A DNA stretch of 64,000 bases, from assembly GCF_945859685.1 (NCBI RefSeq), contig NC_079147.1, positions 213,965,578 through 214,029,577 of the forward strand. The letters are read 5' to 3'. Under the pieces are notes generated by a model, which was given only the letters and a program-made list of their open reading frames with translations, did not search any database and had not been told where the DNA came from. This stretch comes from Eupeodes corollae (Eukaryota > Arthropoda > Insecta > Diptera > Syrphidae). Shown piece after piece: positions 32,950 through 46,270 of this stretch. Within the stretch, counting starts at the first letter, position 1. Every line of letters starts with the position of its first letter. The position numbers and the translations under genes are program-made.

Positions 32950-34995
32950 GCTTTTCTGGATGCGGCTTTGTCATTGGGGCCAGACTTAAGCAGCAAGTCT
33001 TATCCTAATGTGCGTGGACGCCCCCACAGAAAAGAAGGATGACAACACCAAAGATATGTTCTTCGTGCTCTAGACAAAACATATGAGCAGTGTCCTAGCT
33101 ATGATATTAAAACTATTTTAATGCCAAGCTAGGAAGGGCAGCCATCTTTGGTGGAATAATCGGGAAAAACAGCCTGCACGACAACACTTCTGACAACGGG
33201 TTTAGCTTCATCGATTTTGCTTCGTGGCGAAACGTCATGGTAGTTGGTACGCGTTTTTCACACCTCAACATCCACAAAGGAATTTGGATTTCTCCAGAAC
33301 AATTAACGTGAACTAGATTGACCACATTGCGATCTAAGCTAGGCACGCTTCAAGTATCATGGACGTCCGAACTATGTACAGAAGAAGCGAGAGGAACCGA
33401 GAGGAAAAAGAGAGAGCGTTGAGAGGTTCAAAAGCAGAAATGAAGTTCGAAAGTTTTATGAGCAGGTAAAACGGAATTCACAAGTCCATAAACCTAGAAC
33501 CGAAGGGTGCAAAGACATAGGTGGAAAATTTAAAGTGGAACCGCAGTCAATGCTGAGGATATGAAAGGACCACTTCTGCAGACTGTATAACGGCGACGAC
33601 AAACCGAATTCCGCTGTCAGGCAGAAATTAGACGAAGTAAAGATTGCCATACCTAAGCTGATGTCTAATAAAGCCGCTATAACTGGAATGCCGAGCTCTT
33701 TAAAGCAGCTGGAGATAAGTTGGTTAGGAGCATGCACCAACTTATCTGTAAAATATGGTCGGAAGAAAGCATGTCCGATGAGTGGAACCTCAGTATTGTT
33801 TACCCGATTCTGAAAAAAGGAGACCCTCTAAACTAGATCAACTATAGATAAATCAGTCTACTTAACATCGAATATTAAATCTTTTCTGCCGTAACATGTG
33901 AACGTCTAAAGCCCATCGTCAACAACCTGATAGGTCCTTATCAGTGTGGTTTTAGACTAGGAAAGTCCACAGTTGATCAAATATTCACATTACGGCAGAT
34001 CCTGGAAAAAATCTTAGAACACCAAATCGTCACCCACCATCTTTTCATCGATTTCAAGGCCGCATATGACAGCATCTACAGGGACGATCTGTATAGAGCC
34101 ATGGCTAGTTTTGGCATCCCTGTCAAACTCGTCCGTTTGTGCAGGATGACCATCGAGAATTCATAGAAGCTTTCGATTTCAAAAAAGGTTTTAGACAAGT
34201 TCATGTGCTGTTATGCGACTTTTTTAACATCGTACTTGAAGGAAGAGTTTTAAAAGTTTGTCCAATTACTAGAATTAGCTGTTGACACTGACATAATCGG
34301 AAGAACTCAGCTTGATTTCAATGGGGCTTTTTTGAGTAGAGACGGAAAAAACGGTTAATGAGAGTAAAACAAAGTACAAGAAGGGACTTACAACATTGAC
34401 GTCTCGGTCAAAACTGCACCATTGACTGAAGTAACTTTGAGGTATTCAAGGACTTCGGCTACCTAGGCTCCTCTACAAACGTAGATAACAACACCAGTGC
34501 TGAGATAAAACAAATAATAACTCTTGCTAACCGCTTTGGGCTAAGAAAGCAATTGAGTAGCAAAGCCCTCTCTCGGCTCTCTCGGGGGACCAAAGTGTCG
34601 CTATATAAGACCCTCATCATCCCCACCTGCTATTCGGTGCAGAAACTATGAGAAAATCGGATGAAAGGACCTTGGGTCGTTTTAAGAGAAAAGTTCTTAG
34701 TGTGATCTACGGTCCCGTATGCATCGAAGGGGATTGGAGGAGAAGATGGAACGACGAGCTGTACTGGTTGTACAGCGACGTAGACTTAGCCAGAGGGGTA
34801 AAAGTCCAACGACTAAGATGGCTGAGTCACGTAGAGCGCATGGAAACCAAAGCTCCGGACCCACAGGCAAGCGCAGAAGAGAAAGACCGCGATTCAGGTA
34901 GATCGGGAGCGCGAAACTGGCGACATCTAGCGAGCTAAATGGAGAAGTTTGTTGAGCGAGTCCCTACTTTACACAGGACTACCACCTTAAGTAAG
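32950..34995 (+). mobile_element. RTE-type LINE with endonuclease and reverse transcriptase, decayed
   Basis: This is the longest RTE copy. The endonuclease region (about 32970-33360) reads GCGFVIGARLKQQ, APTEKKDDNTKDMFF, CPSYDIKTI, then AIFGGIIGKNSLHDNTSDNG and NVMVVGTRFSHLNIHKGIW, in shifting frames. The linker has KFESFMSR-like sequence. The reverse transcriptase carries NSQVHKPRTEGC, ELFKAAGDKLVRSMHQLICK (33700-33760), FIDFKAAYDSIYRDDLYRAM (34044-34105) and IPVKLVRLCRMTIEN. The YADD region is lost in a deletion near 34260. The C-terminus TLGRFKRKVLSVIYGPVC leads to an end with GTAAGTAAG near 34990. Many stops. Homologous to 11871-13700 and 14226-15245. Confidence 0.8.
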
Positions 34996-36395
34996 CAAGT
35001 TAGAAATAATGTATTTATATTTTTATTTATTTTTCAAAGTTCACTTTTTCCAATAAAAACCCGATGCTTTTGAGGTGTTGAATCATTCTGGCATTTTTTA
35101 CCTGTTTTTTTTTTTTTAGTGATTATACCTATAACTTTTTTGGGTAATTAGTTGAAAATTTTTCCATTTTTTTCTTGTTTTGGAAATTATTGAAAAGTTT
35201 AAGATGCTTTTTCAATAACGTAAGAAAAACAACAAACATGTTTTATGTCTTCTAGCCATCAAATGCAGAAGAAGCTTTACATATAGCCAACCTCACATAG
35301 ACCCCAAATGCCAATTTCTATAGAGCGCCCATCAGGTTTAAATACACCTTTTTGTTTAAGCTGGTCGGTACTTTCTATTTAAAAAAAAAACTTGAAGTTA
35401 GGGTTTTGCAGTGTGTAAGAAACCAAATTACAATAAAAGTATGATTTCACAGTATTTCCTCACATTAATATTTTAAACCTGAACCCATTGAAACCCCCAC
35501 ATAATTGTTAAATAAATCAAAAGTTTAAGCGTATTTTGTGCTGCTGCACTATCGCCCAGAACTCCGAGTTTTTTACTTTCAAAACGATACCGAATTTATT
35601 TGTTTATTTCAATGAAACATTCTGAATTGAAGTTGAATAAGAAACTACAAAAAACACTCTGTTTTAGAAATTAATAAAATAACAAAAGTATTACAACAAT
35701 AATTCACTCACCAATTGTTAAGCCGATAACTTCAATTTTCATGCAGAAACGTTTTCACAATATTCACTTTTTAAGTTATTGAAAAAAATAATAAACTTTT
35801 CTCTTAGTCGAAATTAACGGTTTTTCATGAACCCGTAAGAACAAAGTGGAATAGACCAATAACGATCACACAACAGACGATAAGAAAACAAAAAAATATA
35901 TTAAACTTTTTATTTCATACCAAAAATTTAATTTTCCCGACTCAAATCACTTATAACATTGATTAATATTGACGTGTAACCATTTGTTGATAATAACTGC
36001 TAAAATATAAGCTCGGAAATTGTTATTTTAAACTAAAAAACTGAAATTTTATTCAACGATCGCGAAACAATATCAAGAACAAACCGGACAGAATGCAGTT
36101 TGAGGGTTGATTGAACCACTGAATGTATATGTGGATGTTGTGGAATGTGTTGAATGGAGAATTCAATTGGTAAGGTTTTGTGAACACTTTCAAATTTTTT
36201 TTAAACGTTTCTTTTATCGTTGAATACGTTATAAGATTGTCTTCTTTAAGAAAAATGTGATTGTGGATAACTCGGCTTATATAATTTGGAAGGAATCACG
36301 ATCGTTTCGTTAGAGACGTCTAACCCTAGGCTTAATTCTGACAATGGAACGTTTTGTCAAATCGTAATATGTTTTCATGACAGAAATCTTTCAGA
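34996..36395. other. AT-rich non-coding stretch
   Basis: No gene, RNA or mobile element recognised on either strand. Confidence 0.5.
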
Positions 36396-36397
36396 AA

Positions 36398-37090
36398 TTA
36401 AAATACAAACTATCTGAAGAAATTCAACCCCGAACAATCCTCTTTTAGGTACGACCTTCAAATATCTGTTAAAACTTTGCTCGAAATAAATGTGCGGAGC
36501 AAGTTATCAATCTGATAAATTTTGACAGCTTTAAAAGAATAGTTAAGAAATTTTAGCTAACGTTGCGTACTATTTGGCTGAAATGGTTTGCTTTTTTTTA
36601 TTATAGCTTGACTAGATTTTGAAAAGAATTTTGTCCTGCAAGTAAATGGATTTTGTGGGAAGTGTCCTACAAGTTCCAAATTAGAGGAGGCTCGGAAAGA
36701 AATAAATCATTTATTTTATGTAAGCATGGCACTTAATAAACACACAATATACATATTGTCCTATGTTATATTTCAGAAATGAAAATACAGTTGATGTTTT
36801 TAAACTACTTAATAGGTATTTTTTAATTTCTTTGAGCAGATAATATTATGTAAATGATTCTGTATTATATATCAATTTATATCTGTTAAAACAAACTTTC
36901 AGAAGAAATTCAACTCCGAACATTCCCCCTTTCGTGATAAATGCGCCGGGCAATTTATTAGTCTGCTAAATTTTGACAGGTCAGTAAAGGACATTATAAA
37001 AGAATAGTTATAAAATTTTAGCCAACGTTGCTTATTGCTTGACTTAATTTTGGAAAGAATTTTGTCCTGCAAGTAAATTTTATTTTGAGC
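36398..37090. repeat. diverged direct repeat, two units ~490 bp apart
   Basis: Unit 1 (about 36398-36660) and unit 2 (about 36885-37090) share, in order, GAAGAAATTCAACCCCGAAC, AATTTTGACAG, AAAAGAATAGTTA, GCTAACGTTGC and AGAATTTTGTCCTGCAAGTA with small gaps. They may flank or belong to the Harbinger element that starts downstream, or be an older local duplication. Confidence 0.65.
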
Positions 37091-37363
37091 GTTATCTTAT
37101 TTCAAACAAAGAATCAACAAAAATCGCCTATTCACAATAATTCTGTGTAGACAATATCACCGATTACAATACATTGTCTTCTCGTACATTTGGCCTCCAA
37201 TGACACCAAAAACTTTCGATTTCTCTTCTTAACTTACAAATTATTCCATTAATAAAAAGAATAACAAAATGGTACATATTCATAGATGTTTGCTAAACTC
37301 TTGCTAAGTTATTACTCAGCAAGTCCAGAGTTAAGGCTATTTATCAATTAATTTAAACATAAG

Positions 37364-38293
37364 TTGAAAATGATACCAAATAAATTTTACATAAACTTGC
37401 TATCCAGAAAAATGTCGATTGATACCGCAATTGAAGAAGATATGGGTACCTTAAAAGAGTTTAAGTTATTTGTTGATTTGCAAAATATGGCACCAAGAAA
37501 AAGAAAAATATACAAACCATTGTTCAATCCATTTGAATTAAGCAACAAGGATTTCTACGAAAGATATCGTTTGGATAAAGAAACAGTCACATTCATTATA
37601 AACTTACTTAATATTTGAGAACTACCAAATAAAAGATGTTTACCCGTTTCTGACAGTCTCCAGGTTTTAAAAGCATTAAGATTTTTCGGTAGAAATGTCC
37701 ACCAGAGTGATATAGGTAAGTACCAATCTGAATCACTATATAACTACATATATTCATAAATACCTTATTTATATTTAAGCTGATCTTCATGGTATTTTGC
37801 AACCAACGGTTAGCATAATATTCGCCAAAATTGCAAGAAAACTAGCACAACAGTTGCCAAACTTTGTGAAATTTCCATCAACAAGTCAGGAACTTCAGAA
37901 GACAAAATCAATTTTTTTCAAAATAGCTGCATTTCCCGGAGTGATTGTAACCCCGATCTAGGGGTCCCAGGCATGATGCACAAATATGCAGCAATTTTAG
38001 TTTAAAGAGACACATAGAAGACACCAGAAGTACATATGACGGAGTTCTTCTTGGAGACGCTGGGTATCTCTTGTCTTATGTTTTATTTACTCCAGTCAGA
38101 AATCCACAGATTCCACAGGAAGACTAATATAACAAATGTCGTATCACGACCAGAAATAAAATAGAGTGTTTAAACGAAAAATCAAATCTGAATTTCGTTC
38201 ATTTTTGAGAGACTCAGAGTTGATTTAGATACTGCCAAAAATGTTGTTGAGGCAGTATCAGTGTTACAAAACGTAGCTAAAGAAATTTGTCAT
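37364..38293 (+). pseudogene. PIF/Harbinger transposase (HARBI1-like), one intron
   Basis: HARBI1-type DDE transposase, decayed. Exon 1 (37364-37715) reads FNPFELSNKDFYERYRLDKE, then a TGA stop at 37616-37618 that replaces the Arg of the usual I-R-E-P motif, then LPVSDSLQVLKALRFFGRNV. A GTAAGT donor at 37716 and an AG acceptor at 37778-37779 rejoin the frame to ADLHGILQPTVSIIFAKIAR, LPNFVKFPSTSQELQ and FKIAAFPGVI. A deletion then removes the first Asp block. The remainder (with frameshifts) has RHDAQI, NFSLKRHIED, DGVLLGDAGYL, LLSYVLFTPVRNP and a C-terminal NVVEAVSVLQNVAKE before a GTGAGT donor at 38294. A Myb-like partner gene lies convergently downstream, as in this superfamily. Confidence 0.85.
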
Positions 38294-38434
38294 GTGAGTA
38301 TTATGCATTATTTAAACTAGAATAAGAAAGTATGTGGAAAAATGTTGTGTTTTGTTTCATTAAAAGTCTTCTAAGTGTTTTATATCGAACATAGATTTCA
38401 AAACATTTAGATACAAATTATTTTGGAGCAAATT

Positions 38435-38770
38435 TTATAATTTCAGTTCTGAATGAGTCCGATGCCACTGCTCCTTCAACTTTTGTTTTGGTCTATTATA
38501 GCCAGTGGAGCACATATTGATGTCAATATCGGAACAAGATGCTTTCTTTCTTGTTGCCATCCTAATATCATATCTCTTATTGTCGACAATGTTGATGTGC
38601 CGACGAATCAGCTCCCGCAAAAGTTCCTTCTCTAACTGCGACTAGTTTTCTACCTTTTGCATTTTATGTTTTCCTTTTTGTTCATCTAAAGTATTATAAA
38701 ACGTTGTTGGTTCTTTTTTTTATAATTTTAATAAAATAGTTTTGTTTTACTTACTTTTTTCGACATCCAT
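38435..38770 (-). pseudogene. Harbinger Myb/SANT-like partner protein, one intron, one nonsense codon
   Basis: Harbinger elements usually encode a second, Myb-like DNA-binding protein that helps the transposase reach the nucleus and the DNA ends. Here exon 1 (38770-38755) encodes MDVEK. A GTAAGT donor at 38754 and a TTTAG acceptor ending at 38686 rejoin the frame into exon 2 (38685-38435): NEQKGKHKMQKVEN, a TAG where Trp would be expected, SQLEKELLRELIRRHINIVD, NKRYDIRMATRKKA and NRPKQKLKEQWHRTHSE. This fits the Myb_DNA-bind_5 pattern (acidic start, K/R-rich middle, QLK-W at the end). One point mutation separates it from an open frame, though two expected aromatic positions also differ. Convergent with the transposase at 37364. 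Confidence 0.75.
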
Positions 38771-38870
38771 TTCGAGGAATGGCAGCACAATAACAACTTT
38801 GAAAATATAACAGTATTTTTTTGCTTTGATCTGTCATTTGAAGTATAATTGTAGTAGAATTCAACCTTTA

Positions 38871-39478
38871 CCAGGGGTTTGGGGCGACTTTCCATTACCG
38901 CAGCACGAATTTCCTTCTGATTTTTTTTGTACAGTTAGGTAGGGGTCTCAATAGAACATGTTTTAAATATTAGGGCGAGAAAACAACTTTAAGTCATAAA
39001 AAAAAATATTTTCTTTTTCGGACTTAACCCTACTTTTTTTGTATTGCATTTTTTGAGCCTAAAACAAGTTTTTTTTAATTGATAGCACGGCGTACTAACA
39101 GCTAGGTATGTAAGGGGGGGCATGCTGCCCCCCTGCAACCCCCCTGCTTGGGGTCACTATAGGATTTGGGGTGGGTGCGAGTTTGGGTATATGCAAAGTA
39201 CTTTTCCATTTGAGCACTAAAATAAAAGAAATTACCAAGAAAAAAAAATACAAGTATGGCAACACTGAACAAAAAACAGGGAAGAAATGTCAAAATCAAC
39301 CATTTTTGAGTGTTTTATATGGAAAAAAGTGAACTTTTAAAATTAATTAAAAATAGAAATAAATGTTTCCTCGCTCTAAAATTGCTATAGTTATTATTTA
39401 TTTGCACATATCTATCGAATAAAAAAATCCGCGAGTCGAAATTCGTGCTGCGGTAATGGAAAGTTGAGCCAGGGGTTT
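38871..39478. mobile_element. 588-bp MITE with a perfect 10-bp target duplication
   Basis: CCAGGGGTTT occurs at 38871-38880 and 39469-39478. The sequence between (38881-39468) has inverted ends sharing ACTTTCCATTACCGCAGCAC plus GAATTTC (left 38887-38913, right complement about 39438-39464). No coding capacity; a G tract lies at 39113-39119. A 9-11 bp target duplication is characteristic of Mutator-like elements, so a MULE-derived MITE is the likely class. Confidence 0.85.
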
Positions 39479-42128
39479 TACTAAACACAGCAGGAATATT
39501 GACTATGAATAAGAGCTGTGTTTATTTAATCAAAAAGCCTTAGTAATTTCCTACGAATATGCCCCAGTGTGAGCACAGCATCAATAATATCAACAAAAAT
39601 TTGAAAAAGTATATATGTGTCTCTTACCACAGCTAGGTGTCGCTAGATTCACTTTGAAGTTAAAACAAATTCCACACAATCCACAATATCTGACACTTCC
39701 ATTTAAGCAGCTTAGGGCAAAAAGAAACGGTGCACCGTGCGTGCACCTGCGAAAAATGAAAAGTTTGTTTTGTTTTGTATTTGTTATCAACTAAGCAGGT
39801 TGCAATTACTTGTGTGCGTTAAAATTCTGTTTATATGTAAATTATTAATTTGTTTGTAAACATTTAAAAAAAGTTCTGAAACAAAAATAAGAAATAAATC
39901 AATAATTTGTCTTAAACTACTTGATTATCTCAGACAGAAAGATATTTGCGGCTTTATCATCTAAATACACCTTAACATTGCACGAAGCAGGTGAGTCGAT
40001 TAAAATTCCAAATTCTTAACAACCTCCCTTTTATGCATACCTTCATAATTTTTCTATTGCATTCACATTCCTTAAGACTCGAGAGGGCAAAATTCACAAC
40101 AGAGATGAATGCCTTTTCGTGACCTAATAATCGAAAACAAAAATGAAGAATAACCAGAACGATCTCTGGCTCTGGCTTTGGCTATGGCTCTGACTCTGTG
40201 CCAAACAACAAGAAAAACTTCTTGCAGATACGCACATTCTCGAGCTTAAACCAAACTGGTTTGAAATTCATTACTAGCTATGGATGACGACAGCGACAAC
40301 AACTATATCTAGGTACCTACCTATAAAAATTACAAATCTACGCGATCACAGTTCCCATTTAGCATTTCCATTTCCATTAAGAGAGCGTGTGCCTTGCCTA
40401 CCTCACGCTTTGTCTTGTCTGTTAAGAATTGTGACGCGTCGTCGTTGTATTCTTTCTATCTCCTCTACCTCTTTAAAAACAGCTATTAAATTTCCAATTT
40501 CAGTTGCCATTGCCATTCCCATTCCACCTGTGGGTTCTGTTAGTTAAGTATTGTGAGGTCTTGATTTAATTTCAATCTTGAAAATCAAATGGTTCAGTTT
40601 GCAAGAAGAACATAACATTAAAGTCAACTATTATTCTCTGCAAAACATAATTTTGTATGAGCGTGAATACAAAATTGTGAATTCGAACCTCGGATGCCAA
40701 TGGAAAGCTAATTTTTGGTATTCCTTTGCCTATCCCAGTTGGAATATAATAATAAACGTGAGTGAGAACTTGCGGCTTAAAGCCGAATAAGAATATCAAA
40801 ACATAAATATTTAAGTACATTCCTTTCCTTTCTACCGACAAGTTATGTGAATTGTTTTGTTGTAATTGTTGTGGACCTAGAACGACGACACGACAAACGG
40901 TAGTGGCGTGGAGGCAGTCTTGTACAGTGGCACTATAAATTAAACAACGAAGGCAATCTTGTTGTCAGCAGTAATAGTTATTTATCTTACAGTTCATTCA
41001 TTCCTTGAAAATTAAAAATACAAATAAAACAAAACCAGTTATGTGAATTAATACAATATTCAAATCAGCTTATTGTGTGGACAAACATTATGGGAAATTT
41101 GAATTTTCGTATGTTAAAAGTTTTCTTAGTAATCAAGTATATTTTTATTTCGATGAAGTTGTTGACCTACACAAAACCTTGCAAAACAATATAAACTTTA
41201 CTTTTATACATTTTTAGTATTTTTGTAAAGTTCGTACCTTGAACCTAGATGGTTCCAATCAGAAGAACAGAAGTAATCGAAGGTGTGACAAAATTTAGGC
41301 GGCTGTTTTTTTCACTTTTGTTTGGATTTAGTTTAAGATCCTCCATCAAGTGTAAATTTGAAAAAGGCAAACCATTGGCAAATGCTCATTAAGATTCATC
41401 CGAGTCTACAAAAATTTAAAAAAAAACGATCTTACAATTAAATTATTTATATTATTTTCATCAAGTTTTTATATTTTCCATCCAAACTATTTTGGAAACG
41501 TTGGCCTTTTTGTCCCTTCGTCTTATATTTTAAGAGTATGTTATGTTTTAATCAAAAGTGTAACGTTTGTTCAAAGAAATTTAAATTTTCTTTCAAAAAG
41601 ATATCAACTTTTGTCAGTGTACTCCTTACAATGTTATTAAAGGGGTCGATACATGTAACCTCTAGAATTCGGACGGTTTTTCAAAAAGCTATTCAAAAGT
41701 GAAGGAATAAATGAATCGTTTTAAAATTAAAAATATTTATTTATTTTATATTAAATACAATTATTAGGCAATGTAGAACACTTAAACGAGTTTTTTTTTA
41801 AAAAAGACCCTTTAATGGCTAAATTGAACTTCATGGCTAATTTCAAAGGTTTTTATTTACCATTTGAAATTACTAATCGTAATATGCAACTTTGTGAGGT
41901 AAATAATTACCTTACAATAGGTCTTGCAAAATTTCTTGAATCACTGTACATTGCTCCCTTTTAGCCTTTTAGGGCAATTTAAACACTTAAATTTCTTTTA
42001 ATATTTTAAGACTAATCAATAAAATTACATTTATAATAAGAATCGAAAACAAGGTTCTAAACAAGCTTAAAAACGGCGCTCATCTCACCGTATAGCACAG
42101 CTTTCAGACTTTAGACTTAAACAAAAAA
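39479..42128. other. non-coding stretch, possible distant regulatory or intronic DNA
   Basis: No gene with recognisable domain. The frame at 40284-40547 has no family features. Pieces of higher complexity at 40130-40260 and 40850-41000 include GGCTCTGGCTTTGGCTATGG-type repeats and a possible core promoter (see 40934). Confidence 0.45.
40934..40970 (+). promoter_or_regulatory. possible TATA/Inr core promoter
   Basis: TATAAA at 40934-40939 is followed by TCAGCAG at 40965, the A lying 33 bases from the first T of TATA. Spacing is slightly long and the Inr is not the strict TCAGT, so this is a weak call. No coding exon follows that I recognise. Confidence 0.2.
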
Positions 42129-42532
42129 CACTGATAACTTCCCATCCCGTCTGTCGATTTGTCTTGCTTAAAAGTTTGTCTATATGTACTCGTATCAATT
42201 TTTACCAAGTTTGCATACTATTTTTTGTAGATTTTATTTTTTATGAAACAAGGGACTGTTGGATTTTTATATAAAAATTACTGAATATCGAAAACAATAT
42301 TTTCTGTAAAATAAAATAAGTTTGAAGTCAATATTTTTAATTTTTGAAAAGCTATTTGAGTCGAAAATAAATTTTTACCAACTTTTGTTAATTTTTTTTA
42401 GGTTTTTAATTTTTTGTACAAACAGTCGATTCGATCTTTTTCAAAATTTTACTGAATATTAACAACAATATTTTTGAAAGATAAAATTAGTTTGAAGCCA
42501 TTATCTAAAATTTTTGAAATGATATTTAAGTC
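42129..42532. repeat. AT-rich tandem array, left part
   Basis: Inverse orientation of the array at 30893-31576. Begins CACTGATAACTTCCCATCCC, then units with TTTTTACCAACTTTTGTTAA, TTTTTTAGGTTTTTAATTTT and AACAATATTTTTGAAAGAT. The array is cut at 42540 by the LINE insertion and resumes at 45859. Confidence 0.8.
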
Positions 42533-42542
42533 ATAAATCATT

Positions 42543-44543
42543 ATTTGCATTAGTGCCGATCAAATGGCATCGTATTTTGAAACACTTCTACTGGCGGATC
42601 CAAATCAAATATCTATAAGCTTTGCGTTACCGTTCATTCACATTGAAGAGTTAGATGCTCCATTCTCAATGCATGAATTGCTTATTGCATTAAATACAAT
42701 GAAAGACAGCAAAGCTCCGGGTTTAGATGGCATCCCGTCTGAGTTTTACAAAAATGCCAGCTCACAATTTCTTGAACATATTTTAGTTTTGTTTAACAGA
42801 ATTTTTGATAAGGAAGATATCCCAAATTCTTTCCGGTCTTCATCCATCTCTGCAATTTTTAAAAAGGGTGACCCAAACCTTCCTGAAAACTACAGGGGAA
42901 TTTCTGTCCTTAGTTCACTGCGGAAGCTGTTCACTCAAATTCTTTACTTAAGACTTGCTAGTTGGGCTGAAAGAAATAATAAAATAAGCTGTTTCCAAGC
43001 TGGGTTTCGTGCTAATCTCTCCACAGTGGACCAAATCTTTACTCTCACTAGTGTTGCTAGATGCTTTATAGAGAAGAAAACAAATCTTTATGCATTTTTC
43101 GTTGATTTTAAAGCAGCCTTCGTTACCATCAACCGAAGCTCATTATTATTTAAACTTTCATGTATCGGTCTATCAACAAAATTTATAAAAATTTATGAGC
43201 AACTTCTCTCAAATACGACAGCTGTGGTTAAAAATGGTATGAACACGTCGAAACAATTTAGGTCAGAAACAGGTGTGCCACAGGGTTGCATTTTGAGTCC
43301 CTTGGTTTTCTCGCTCTTTATAAATGACATTGAATATAATATACCAGGTGGTGTTGTTTTTGGTGATCTAGTTATCAAGGTGCTCCTTTATGCGGATGAC
43401 CTTGTTATTTTAACTGATAATCCTGTGACGCTTCAACTCTAAATTAACAAGTTAAAACAATATTCTGATTTGTGGGACCTTCAAATAAATACTGCGAAGT
43501 CTAAGATCATGATATTTAGACACCATAATCGCAGTGCACGTAATGACCGTTCTTGGAACTTGAGCGGTTCAAATATAGTGAAGGACTTCAAATATCTAGG
43601 TTTCACAATAACACACAATCTGAACTTTCGAAGTCATATAAGAGATAAATTGACTGCAGCAAAAGCAGCTATTAACTGTATGTGGTCAAATTTTTTCAAT
43701 AACAAAAATATAGATCCGGCTTCGAAATTTAAAGTGTTTGATTCAACCGTTAAAAGCTGCCTTTGCTATGGAAATGAAGTTTATGGCTACATGCAATTAG
43801 ACGAAATAGAAACTATCCAAAGATATTTCTTCATGCGAATCTTTAGACTCCCATCTAACACCCCTAACTATGCCATACACGTTGAGTCGGGACTACCACC
43901 AATTTTTGTAAAGAATCTAAAAGCGAATGCAGACTATATAATCAAAGTCATGCAAAGATCTAACAACAATTTGCAGAAAAGGATTCTCCTAACAGCGTTA
44001 CGCTACAGATACACACCCTTTAAAGATTGGAGTGATTTTGCCTCAGAACATAACTTTCCTTTGACGATTTGTTTGGATAATCTCGATTCGTGGAAGAATG
44101 AACTTTACGATTGTATTTCTGTTATAGATGACAACATTTTTAAGACATTTCTCAATCGGGCAAGGGAGTCCGAATCTAGATCATTATACAGTAAACTTAA
44201 TTTCTCTTTGGGGGAAGCAAATTATTTTCGAACCGAGTTCACTTTTGTTGAGATAAGTCTGATATTTAAGGTTCGCACGGAGATGCTTGAGCTTAACTAT
44301 AGACCTCACAGAAATGATATAAATCCTAACTGTACATTATGTAACCTCAATCAAATTGAAAATGTTTTCCACTTACTAGCGTTATGTCCGATCTTGCAAG
44401 AGATCCGGCGTTTCTACTTCAATAAGAGCTTCCTTTCGTTTGAGGACTGTCTTGGAGTTTTGAATGGTGAGGGTGGTTGGAAACTTCTTATCTGTTTTTT
44501 CTCTGAAGCTGTTGCGTATAGAAATTCATTCGTGGACCTCTAA
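42543..44543 (+). pseudogene. LINE ORF2: reverse transcriptase and zinc-finger C-terminus, one stop codon
   Basis: The open frame runs 42543-43439 and, after a single TAA at 43440-43442 (probably a former CAA), continues in the same frame to 44543, about 666 codons in all. Reverse transcriptase blocks: SKAPGLDGIPSEFYK, NYRGISVLSSLRKLF, QAGFRANLSTVDQIF, AFFVDFKAAFVTI (catalytic Asp), ETGVPQGCILSPLVFSLFIN and KVLLYADDLVIL (YADD, about 43380-43410), then LWDLQINTAKSKIMIF and DFKYLGFTITHNLNF. Near the C-terminus CTLCNLNQIENVFHLLALC is a C2HC zinc-binding pattern. No RNase H domain was recognised, and the endonuclease is absent because of truncation. It is the best preserved LINE in the window. 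Confidence 0.88.
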
Positions 44544-44986
44544 TGTAATGTTCATTCTAATATAATTTTGTTTTAGCTAAACTTAAAGCCCGTTTCAATG
44601 TTGATATTGAAAGTCTTTTACTGCTCTTCCATTTTTTTGTATGTATTTTTTATGTATCGAAATATCAATGATTAAACCTAAAAAGTTAACAATAAGCTTA
44701 ACTACACCAAACATTTTTTTTATTTCAAGATATATGTTAGTAGTTTTTGTTTTTGTTAAACTGAAAGCCTGTAACATTTGTTATTTTCAAATCAAATAAA
44801 TCGTTCAATCTGGCATACTTAATCATAATCAGTATCTTAATCTTAAATTATTTTGTAAATTGTTAATTTTTATTATATAACAGCGAAAAAATAACTTCTC
44901 TCTCATAACTTCGGCTTAATAGCCATGCTTGTAAATCTTTAAAATGTAAGTGAGCCTGTATTTTTTTTTGTGAAGAAAAAATAAAG

Positions 44987-45856
<870 letters not shown>

Positions 45857-45858
45857 CA

Positions 45859-46270
45859 ATTTTTACCAACATTTATACATTTTTTGTTAGGTTTTTATTT
45901 TTTGTAAAAAAACTGTCAATTCGATTTTTCTCAAAACTTGTCTAATGTTGAAAACAAAATTTTTGAAAATATATTTGAGTCGAAAATCAATTTTTACCAA
46001 CTTTTATTAATTTTCTTTTAGGTTTTTATTTTTTGTAAAAAAAATGTTAATTCAATTTTTCTTAACGTTTTTCAGAATGTTGAAAACAATATTTCTTATA
46101 CGATAAAATAAGTTTGAAGCCCAAATTTCAAGTTTTTAAAAAGATATTTGAATCTATATTCAATTTTTACCAACTTTGAGGAATTTTTTTTGTTTTTAGA
46201 TTTTTATTTTTTATAAAAAAAACTGTCAATTCCATTTTTCTCAAAATTTTATCAGAAGTCAAAAACATTA
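45859..46270. repeat. AT-rich tandem array, right part
   Basis: Continues the array of 42129-42532 with units starting ATTTTTACCAAC (45859, about 45990, about 46165). Ends near 46270 against a Tc1-like remnant. Confidence 0.8.

Noticed and set aside
40284..40547. 87-aa frame in GC-balanced DNA
   Set aside because: Repetitive Ile/Pro/Ser tail and no family features; could be exon or chance, not supportable.
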